From the NCBI GenBank assembly GCA_947454745.1, contig CANGMV010000004.1, forward strand, positions 1 to 14,954: a DNA stretch of 14,954 bases. The letters are read 5' to 3'. A model generated the notes under the pieces. That model ran no database searches. It saw only the letters and a list, made by a program, of their open reading frames with translations, and had not been told where the DNA came from. The position numbers and the translations under genes are program-made. The stretch comes from Bacteroidota bacterium (GTDB lineage Bacteria; Bacteroidota; Bacteroidia; Chitinophagales; Chitinophagaceae). Positions 7,026 to 13,311 of the stretch are shown here, in pieces (the stretch's first letter is position 1; each line of letters begins with the position of its first letter).

Positions 7026-9041
7026 ATGATTCAATTTGACTTACCCAAGCAAAAATCATCCATCATCAAAGTCCTAGGCGTTGGTGGTGGCGGTAGTAAT
7101 GCCGTGAATTTCATGTTTCATCAAGATATTGAAGGTGTAGATTTTATCATATGTAATACCGATTCTAAAGCCATTGAACAAAGTCCTGTTCCTAATAAAA
7201 TTCAATTAGGGCCCCATTTGACGCAAGGATTGGGTGCGGGTGCTGATCCTTCGGTTGGGAAATTAGCAACTGAAGAATCTTTAGAAGAAATCAAAAAAAT
7301 ATTAGAGGTGAACACCAAAATGGCTTTTATCACAGTCGGAATGGGCGGTGGTACTGGTACAGGTGGTGCACCTATTATTGCAAAAATTTGCAAGGATTTA
7401 GGCATTTTAACAGTGGGTATTGTTACCACTCCATTTGGCTTTGAAGGACCACGTCGTCAAAAACAAGCCGAAGAAGGTATCAATCAATTAAAGCCATTGG
7501 TAGACACTTTATTGGTGATTTCAAACGACAAATTGCGTGTGCAATATGGTAATTTGAAAATGAAGGAAGCATTCACTAAAGCAGATAATGTATTGGCAAC
7601 TGCTGCAAAGTGTATCACGGATGTAATTAATAGTCGTGGTCATATTATTGTAGACTTTGCTGACGTTTGTACTGTAATGAAGAATGGCGGTGTCGCAATT
7701 TTAGGTAAAGCTGAAGTGGAAGGAGATAATAGAGCACAAAGAGCGATTGAAGAAGCCTTAAATTCACCATTGTTAAATGACAATGATATTAAGGGAGCAA
7801 AATGGATTTTATTAAATATCAATAGTGCCGAAGGTGATTTTGAATGTAGCATGGACGAATTGGAAACAATCAGCACTATTTTACGTGAGCGCACTGGTGA
7901 GCATAGTGATGTTATTATGGGTAGTGGTTATGATGATACCTTGGGTGAGAAAATTGGTATCACATTAATTGCAACTGGCTTTGAAGGAAAAGATCCATTC
8001 AAAAAAGAAGAACCAAAACAGGAAGAAGCACCCATCGAAGAAAAAGTAGTAATGACATTAACTACCGAAGCACCAGCTACAAAAGCATCGGAAGATAATT
8101 CACCTTCTTTTAATTTTGGAGGGCATACAGCAATGGAAAATGAAACTCAATTTGTTTTAGATACAGCGGTTGAACTTCCAGTTGCAGAAGAGAACGTGGC
8201 AGTGATTGATGAAAGTAAAAATGAAGATGCTGCAGAATATGCTAGCTTAACAATTGAGGCTGCTGAAACATTAGAAGCTTTGAATTTGACTCCTACATTA
8301 ATAGTTGAGGAGCCAATAATTGTTTCCAATGTATTCGTGGAAGCTCCCGTAGCTGAAGAGACTTTGGCTGATTATACTTTTGAGGAAACACCAGCTGAAA
8401 GTGCAGATGTATTTGAATTAAATATGGAGGCTGAACCAACAGTAGATTTTGCATCTGCATTTGTGTTAAGCAAGCCAACTAATATTTATGCCGAAGCGAA
8501 CGAAGAGAACGCGCCAGCGTTCGATGAAAGCGAAAATGTAAATGCGTTCGATGAAAGCGAAAATTTAAATGCGTTCAAAGAAATAGTGAATGAAGTTGCT
8601 CCAGTAGTGGAAGCACCTGTTGTAGAAGCAGAATTGCCCGCTGAAAATTTCCAAACATCATTTAGAGTTGCTATCGAAGAAGAGCCAACAATGCAGTTGG
8701 TAATGCGTGAGGAAGAGCATGTGCATACAAATGATAATGGAAGAAAAACAAACACGCAAAATTTTGATATGCCTTTAGATGATTCTGAAGAGCAAAGAAG
8801 AAAGGTGCGTGAGCGTATTCAAAAATTAAGAAATTTATCTTTCAATATTGGTAATGGCAACGACCCAAGCGCAGAGTTTGATGAAGTGCCTGCTTATGTT
8901 AGAAGAAACATGGATTTGTTTGGTAATACTTTAGCTTCAGTTGAAAACTATTATAGCAAGTACACTGTCGAACAGGATGAAAATAACCAAACGCAAATCT
9001 CAACCATCAATACATTCTTAGATGGCAAGAAGCCTGATTAA
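7026..9041 (+). CDS. ftsZ: FtsZ, tubulin-like division GTPase with very long C-terminal linker
   Basis: This is the cytoplasmic GTPase that polymerises into the division ring. The GTPase core is residues 1 to about 323. It has GGGGSNAV near 20-27, the tubulin signature GGGTGTGG (107-114), PFGFEGPRR (136-144), and the T7 loop VDFADV with catalytic aspartates D210 and D213. The core is followed by an acidic, low-complexity linker of about 295 residues, rich in glutamate, alanine, valine and proline. E. coli has a linker of about 50, so this is exceptionally long. A basic segment EEQRRKVRERIQKLRNLSF precedes the conserved tail peptide DEVPAYVRRN (619-628), which binds FtsA. A further 43 residues follow the peptide. 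The total of 671 compares with about 380-450 in most bacteria. A strong terminator follows 32 bases after the stop, so ftsZ ends the cluster. Confidence 0.97.
   Translation: MIQFDLPKQKSSIIKVLGVGGGGSNAVNFMFHQDIEGVDFIICNTDSKAIEQSPVPNKIQLGPHLTQGLGAGADPSVGKLATEESLEEIKKILEVNTKMAFITVGMGGGTGTGGAPIIAKICKDLGILTVGIVTTPFGFEGPRRQKQAEEGINQLKPLVDTLLVISNDKLRVQYGNLKMKEAFTKADNVLATAAKCITDVINSRGHIIVDFADVCTVMKNGGVAILGKAEVEGDNRAQRAIEEALNSPLLNDNDIKGAKWILLNINSAEGDFECSMDELETISTILRERTGEHSDVIMGSGYDDTLGEKIGITLIATGFEGKDPFKKEEPKQEEAPIEEKVVMTLTTEAPATKASEDNSPSFNFGGHTAMENETQFVLDTAVELPVAEENVAVIDESKNEDAAEYASLTIEAAETLEALNLTPTLIVEEPIIVSNVFVEAPVAEETLADYTFEETPAESADVFELNMEAEPTVDFASAFVLSKPTNIYAEANEENAPAFDESENVNAFDESENLNAFKEIVNEVAPVVEAPVVEAELPAENFQTSFRVAIEEEPTMQLVMREEEHVHTNDNGRKTNTQNFDMPLDDSEEQRRKVRERIQKLRNLSFNIGNGNDPSAEFDEVPAYVRRNMDLFGNTLASVENYYSKYTVEQDENNQTQISTINTFLDGKKPD
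8517..8576 (+). repeat. 27-base tandem repeat inside ftsZ linker
   Basis: Two units (8517-8543 and 8544-8570) differ at only one base (GTA versus TTA), and a partial third unit begins at 8571 (GCGTTC). Each unit encodes AFDESEN(V/L)N in frame. The near identity at the DNA level points to a recent slippage or unequal-crossover duplication. The unit length is a multiple of three, so the FtsZ frame is kept. Confidence 0.93.
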
Positions 9042-9073
9042 ACTTGTTTTTATAGTACAGTTGATTTAGTTGT

Positions 9074-9102
9074 AACCCTCACCCGAAACGGTGAGGGTTT
9101 TT
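9074..9102. terminator. Rho-independent terminator after ftsZ
   Basis: A perfect 10-base-pair stem AACCCTCACC (9074-9083) and GGTGAGGGTT (9090-9099) closes a 6-base loop CGAAAC. The final stem bases run into TTTTT (9098-9102). It lies 32 bases after the ftsZ stop and marks the end of the division cluster transcript. The A residues flanking the left arm are too few for a convincing terminator on the other strand. Confidence 0.93.
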
Positions 9103-9135
9103 GTTTAGTATAATTCTACAAAGCTTATTATAACC

Positions 9136-9144
9136 TATCTTTGC
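9136..9144 (+). promoter_or_regulatory. Bacteroidota-type -7 promoter element (TATCTTTGC)
   Basis: TATCTTTGC matches the TAnnTTTG -7 consensus known for Bacteroidota primary sigma factors. It lies just after the ftsZ terminator and 3 bases before the ATG of the epimerase-like gene, so the mRNA would have a very short leader. No good TTTG -33 element is seen at the expected spacing (about 9113-9117), which lowers confidence. Confidence 0.55.
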
Positions 9145-9147
9145 CAT

Positions 9148-10065
9148 ATGCAAACAGTACTCATTACAGGCGGGACGGGCATGGTAGGACAGTCACTCAC
9201 CAATTATTTAATTGAGAGAGGATATGAAGTTATTGTACTAACAAGATCAGAGAAGCGGTCGAGTCGCTTGCATTTGAGTTATGCTGTTTGGAATATTGAA
9301 AAACAATATATTGATCCTATAGCCTTAAAAAAGGCCGATATTATTGTTCATTTAGCAGGTGAAAGCGTAGCTACCAAAAGATGGACCAAGCAAAGGAAGG
9401 AAGCCATTTTACAGAGTAGAGTGCAATCAGGGGCATTGCTGGTAAAAGCATTAAAAGAAAATGAGCATAAAGTAAAAACAGTTATTTCAGCTTCGGCCAT
9501 TGGTTGGTATGGTCCCGACAATGAACAAAGTCTAAAAGAAGGTTTTACAGAAATTGACCCAGTTGATGCTTCATTTTTAGGGGACACCTGTAAACAGTGG
9601 GAGGAAAGTGTATATCCAATCAAAGCGCTTGGTATAAGAATGGTCACGCTTAGAATCGGCATTGTATTAAATAAGAGAGGCGGAGCCTTACTTGAATTTA
9701 TAAAACCCGCTAGGCTTGGAGTAGCAGCTATTTTAGGTAACGGAAAGCAAATAGTGAGTTGGATCCATCAACAAGACCTTAATGGTATTATTGAATTTGC
9801 GATTCAAAATCCTGCCATAAATGGTGTCTTTAATGCAGTTGCTCCTGAACCTATAGACAATCAATCACTTACGCTACAAATTGCAGCTAAATATCATTCT
9901 TGGTATTTTAAGGTGTATGTACCCGAATGGGCACTCAAGATATTATTAGGTGAAATGAGTATTGAAGTACTTAAAAGTGCCAAAGTTTCATCTCACAAAT
10001 TACAAAAAGCGCAATTTTCATTTCAATTTCCCTCCATTTCTGCTGCCTTAGACAATTTGTTATAG
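9148..10065 (+). CDS. TIGR01777/YfcH-family NAD(P)-dependent epimerase-like protein
   Basis: This 305-residue cytoplasmic extended short-chain dehydrogenase has the usual family length. The N-terminal Rossmann fold shows the glycine motif TGGTGMVG (7-14) after a hydrophobic strand. The family-typical HLAGES-(x)3-RW stretch follows (near 70-80), then SASAIGWYGP, LGDTCKQWE, and RIGIVL with GGALL. The C-terminal part (from about residue 255, PEWALKILLGEMS) matches the DUF1731-type tail of this family. The E. coli relative is YfcH. No specific substrate is established for most members, so only nucleotide-dependent oxidoreductase or epimerase activity can be inferred. It is transcribed separately from ftsZ (terminator plus its own -7 element), and nothing in the context ties it to division or to the downstream operon. 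Confidence 0.9.
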   Translation: MQTVLITGGTGMVGQSLTNYLIERGYEVIVLTRSEKRSSRLHLSYAVWNIEKQYIDPIALKKADIIVHLAGESVATKRWTKQRKEAILQSRVQSGALLVKALKENEHKVKTVISASAIGWYGPDNEQSLKEGFTEIDPVDASFLGDTCKQWEESVYPIKALGIRMVTLRIGIVLNKRGGALLEFIKPARLGVAAILGNGKQIVSWIHQQDLNGIIEFAIQNPAINGVFNAVAPEPIDNQSLTLQIAAKYHSWYFKVYVPEWALKILLGEMSIEVLKSAKVSSHKLQKAQFSFQFPSISAALDNLL

Positions 10066-10398
10066 GGTATTTTGTTCCTTTTCCCACATTAACATGTTAT
10101 AACCGGTACACCAAATTGAATATGTAATATATTTCATATTCATTAATGTATTATATATCAATGTAATACAAGAGTTAACTAGGTAATGAAAATTTCTTAC
10201 TAGAATTATTTCTTCACATTAAAATGTGATGTTACATTACGTTATAAAATAATAACTCGATTTAGTCATGTATAAGTAGTTGGTTATTAGAATTAGCTCT
10301 GCGGTACAATCAAAGTTCCGGAGTGCTCTGACAAGAAACCACTGCTTCCAAATGGGGAAATCGATAATTACTTACGTGATATAAAAAAATAACCTAGT
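10066..10398. other. 333-base AT-rich intergenic region upstream of the motor-like operon
   Basis: No credible gene is seen. The left two thirds is extremely AT-rich with several short inverted repeats: TAACATGTTA (10090-10099), TCACATT-AA-AATGTGA (10214-10229), and a hairpin CTAGgTAA...TTACTAG (10179-10203, one bulged G). ATGTAATA occurs twice (10122-10129 and 10161-10168). From about 10296 to 10360 the base composition becomes clearly GC-richer. No TAnnTTTG promoter element was found in front of the next gene, so its promoter is unassigned. Confidence 0.6.
10293..10367 (-). other. GC-richer island: possible gene relic (minus strand) or structured leader
   Basis: Read on the minus strand, a 24-codon stretch ends in a stop (TAA, complement of 10293-10295) and reads like a protein C-terminus, finishing SGFLSEHSGTLIVPQS. 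An in-frame stop lies just upstream (complement of 10368-10370) and there is no start codon, so this is not an intact gene. Read on the plus strand it would lie in the leader of the GldL-like gene. The AGTG/CACT and GGA/TCC complementarities (10321-10350) could form a modest stem. Neither reading is proven. Confidence 0.25.
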
Positions 10399-11883
10399 AT
10401 GATGAACAAAGGGACTAGCGCTAAAAAATTAGATATTCTTAACCTATTCTATAGTTTAGGTGCAGTAGTTATTTTGCTTGGTGTAATTGCAAAATTACTT
10501 GAATGGGAGGTACAAGACATATTTATGACTGTAGGTCTTACGATGGAAGCAATTGTATTTGGCGTTTCATCTATTAAGTATATTAACAAGGATCAAAGCA
10601 TAGAAAAAACAGAATTTGTAGTTGATAATCAATTCCATCATGAAGAGATTGCAGTAGCACCGTTTGAAACGGAGAAAGTAAATGATCAACTCATACATAG
10701 CTATGTGTTACCTCAAACTTTTCAACAAGATGAAGTACTTCCATTTAATTCAAAATCCTTCCCCCAATCGGATAGTACACATCAAATTAATGTTCCTACC
10801 GAACAATTTGCCCCAGATTTATTATGGCAGTTGGACAAGTTGGGCATTATTTCGTTCCCAAAAGATATTTTTTACCAACCTGAATGGGTTAGTTTAAATG
10901 AACAAGAATACCAGATGGTTTCACAATTATTTCTAGACCTTTTTGGTAAAAAAGTAGTACCTCAAAAAAATATACCACTATTAAAGTCCTATGAGATACG
11001 CTTACCAGAGTCGGGAATTGGGGAACTTGTTATTGAGCAGCCAGTAGCGCTTACAAACGATGCTTTGAAAGTGTTATTAATGGCATTTAAGCCTTATAGA
11101 TACAAGGGCTTCTTTGATCAATTTGTACTTTATAATGAGGGCGATGTAAATTATATAAGATCTGCTAATACAAATGAAATTCAAGTATATGTAGGAGAGC
11201 ATGGGGCCTTAAACAACTATTGTAGACTATTCCATGCAAATGAATTGGTTGTTAGCCCTGCTTTAGATTTTTTAGCTCCATTTATTAAGATGAAGAATGA
11301 AATCTTACTTGATTATATCATTAAAAGATTTGACAAGCATAATTGGAAGGCTTATGAGTTAATGGTACAGATTCTATTTGATAAAAATGATCCAACTAAA
11401 ATATTCTTTTTAGATAAATTAAAATCAGTGGAATATGTGAGTGATGATAAAGATTCCATTAAAATCGTTCAAAATGTAATTCAGTTATTGGCAAGTTTTA
11501 CTAATAAAAATGTTGCTAAAGATATATTTGGTAAGCTATTAATTATTCCGCAGATAGGAATGAGAGATTTTAGGTTAGAAGAAAGATTGAATTTTTCTGG
11601 TTTAAAAGTGTCCGTTACCGAAGACAAATACTTTGAATTAAATGACCTTTTTAATAGCGTATATCTTAATAATACCGAAATTTTCAACCAGTTGCTAGAA
11701 AAGCTAATTGCTTTGAAGTTTATTAGTAATGATATTGTAGCTGATTTGTTTAATGCGAACCAAGAGGATACAGTTAAAGAAATTTTCAATAAGTACACCA
11801 ATTATATTAACAAATACCAGGTAACCCCCAGTGCCCTGCAATTGGAATTTGCTTTACTAAGTAAACAAATTTTAAGTAAATAA
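10399..11883 (+). CDS. Divergent GldL-like motor stator protein with enlarged cytoplasmic domain
   Basis: This is an inner-membrane protein of 494 residues. Two membrane helices (about 14-32 and 41-60) match GldL/PorL, the stator ring of the proton-driven type IX secretion/gliding motor. The pattern FYSLGAVVILLGVIAKL and GLTMEAIVFGVSS aligns with GldL. Y18, K32 and E50 match the residues I recall as Tyr13, Lys27 and proton-path Glu49 in Flavobacterium GldL. Known GldL is about 215 residues. Here the part after residue 65 is about 430 residues: a charged, glutamine-rich linker (65-145), a mixed alpha/beta region (about 145-300) and a helical C-terminal region (about 300-494). I recognise no family in it, and the usual short coiled GldL tail is not evident. 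Either ATG at 10399 or 10402 could start it. A GldM-like gene follows after 18 bases, as in gldL-gldM operons, but no gldK lies upstream. Confidence 0.8.
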   Translation: MMNKGTSAKKLDILNLFYSLGAVVILLGVIAKLLEWEVQDIFMTVGLTMEAIVFGVSSIKYINKDQSIEKTEFVVDNQFHHEEIAVAPFETEKVNDQLIHSYVLPQTFQQDEVLPFNSKSFPQSDSTHQINVPTEQFAPDLLWQLDKLGIISFPKDIFYQPEWVSLNEQEYQMVSQLFLDLFGKKVVPQKNIPLLKSYEIRLPESGIGELVIEQPVALTNDALKVLLMAFKPYRYKGFFDQFVLYNEGDVNYIRSANTNEIQVYVGEHGALNNYCRLFHANELVVSPALDFLAPFIKMKNEILLDYIIKRFDKHNWKAYELMVQILFDKNDPTKIFFLDKLKSVEYVSDDKDSIKIVQNVIQLLASFTNKNVAKDIFGKLLIIPQIGMRDFRLEERLNFSGLKVSVTEDKYFELNDLFNSVYLNNTEIFNQLLEKLIALKFISNDIVADLFNANQEDTVKEIFNKYTNYINKYQVTPSALQLEFALLSKQILSK

Positions 11884-11901
11884 GAACTCAATAAGTTTTA
11901 T

Positions 11902-13299
11902 ATGGCAGCAAATGGGAATGGAGCAGATTTAAAGAGAGCGCAAATAGTTACTTTACTGTATATCATATTTGTGTGCTTTTCAGTATTGAATATTAAAATT
12001 TCCATATTGGATTCAAACTCTTATTCTATTAAGTCATTCGAGATATTAGATAAAGAAAATCGGAAAAAAATTGACTTGAGTAATACCATTATTCAGAATA
12101 ATTTAAGTCAGATAGACTCTACAGCAAAAGGACATCAATTCTTGTTAATTAGAACTAGGTTAAATACAAGTTATAATAAAGTAAACGGCATATTGGATTT
12201 AATTAATTCGGAGTTTAAGAAGAAAGGTAAAAACTTGGAAACTGAATTTAATAAACGAAATCTGATTGAAAAAATATTAAAAAGCGAACAAGGGCTCCCC
12301 GTAATTAAGAAAGATTTATTTGATCTGTCAAAATACATCAATGAATCTCCTTACAAAATACCTTCTTACTTAGAAGATTTTGTGCCTATTGCAGATAGCA
12401 TTGTAAACTTTAAGGGGAAAAAGCAATTATGGGACTCCTATTTATTCTTGCATAAGCCAACAGCAATGAGTTATATGCAGTTGGTTAGAATAAAATTACT
12501 TATAACCCATACTCAGTTATTATATCAAGAGGCTGCATTGAAAGAGATTGGTTATTTACCCACTTTTTTCTCAAAGAAAAACCCCGAGTTGTATGAGGTT
12601 AAAAATAATGTTAAGTCAATAACGGAAGAAGCTAAAAAACCGATAGTGAATGCAACTACGGTTGAAGTAAAAAATACTAAAACCAGTGATATTGTTATAG
12701 ATGATATATTTAATAAGATCTTAAAAACAATTCATACTGAAAATATATTTGCTGGGTTAAATACAGTTTTGTTCAGTGATTTTGATTTTGAAATGGGAAA
12801 AGACGTTGATGTTGAAATAACACCAAAGGTAAACGTTTCAAATACCAATAACAGTTTCGTAGCTAATTTCAACAGGGTAGGTGAGTATAATCTAAAATTC
12901 TACGATTTAAGGTCAGGAACAAGAAAACTTCTATTCGAAAAGAAACTAACAGCCAATAAATTACCAGATCCAATATTGAGAGTAAAAGGCGAAAACCTGG
13001 GTAATTTCAATATAAGCACGAAGGATCTTATTAGTTCAGAAAGATTAGAAGCCAGCTTATACATTAATAATTTAAACTACTTCCCAGGAAGAATCAATAG
13101 TTATAGAGTATTAAGGGTACATGGCGGCTTAGATGCTGAATCAGTGATAAATTATGGGGAGATTTTCCAATCTAATACACAAAGATTGATTGCTAGTATT
13201 GAAAAGAATGACTACATCATTTTTGACAATATAAATGTTTCATTAGTAGATGGAACTTCAAGAAAACCACCCCCAATAATGTATAAAATCATCAATTAA
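11902..13299 (+). CDS. Divergent GldM-like periplasmic shaft protein
   Basis: This is a 465-residue bitopic inner-membrane protein, slightly shorter than GldM (about 515). A short cytoplasmic N-terminus leads into one helix (about 13-31). KR-(x)7-Y-(x)2-F-(x)6-N aligns without gaps with the GldM start, with R12 at the place of motor Arg9, then Y20, F23 and N30. Residues 45-220 are helical and include a W177...HKPTAMSYMQLVR...ALKEI segment resembling the helical D1 domain of GldM. A polar linker (about 222-270) is followed by beta-rich domains. The D2 start resembles ENIFAGLN (280-287). A PDP linker lies at 355-357, and the C-terminus (DYIIFDNINVSLVDGTSR) matches the GldM fourth domain. In the known machine, GldM dimers cross the periplasm and transmit proton-driven rotation to GldK/GldN. 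The next gene starts 12 bases later. Confidence 0.8.
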   Translation: MAANGNGADLKRAQIVTLLYIIFVCFSVLNIKISILDSNSYSIKSFEILDKENRKKIDLSNTIIQNNLSQIDSTAKGHQFLLIRTRLNTSYNKVNGILDLINSEFKKKGKNLETEFNKRNLIEKILKSEQGLPVIKKDLFDLSKYINESPYKIPSYLEDFVPIADSIVNFKGKKQLWDSYLFLHKPTAMSYMQLVRIKLLITHTQLLYQEAALKEIGYLPTFFSKKNPELYEVKNNVKSITEEAKKPIVNATTVEVKNTKTSDIVIDDIFNKILKTIHTENIFAGLNTVLFSDFDFEMGKDVDVEITPKVNVSNTNNSFVANFNRVGEYNLKFYDLRSGTRKLLFEKKLTANKLPDPILRVKGENLGNFNISTKDLISSERLEASLYINNLNYFPGRINSYRVLRVHGGLDAESVINYGEIFQSNTQRLIASIEKNDYIIFDNINVSLVDGTSRKPPPIMYKIIN

Positions 13300-13311
13300 A
13301 TATTTTAATAA

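Noticed and set aside
8486..8755. Minus-strand frames in the ftsZ linker rich in serine, threonine and phenylalanine
   Set aside because: They are antisense reflections of the glutamate/alanine-rich linker codons and have no start context or family pattern.
10214..10229. TCACATT-AA-AATGTGA as a CRP-type binding site
   Set aside because: The half-sites are in the reverse order from the TGTGA-N6-TCACA consensus, and the surroundings are AT-rich enough to give such palindromes by chance.
10261..10360. tRNA or known riboswitch in the GC-richer part of the spacer
   Set aside because: No cloverleaf, T-loop sequence or recognised riboswitch core could be assembled; only weak stems are possible.
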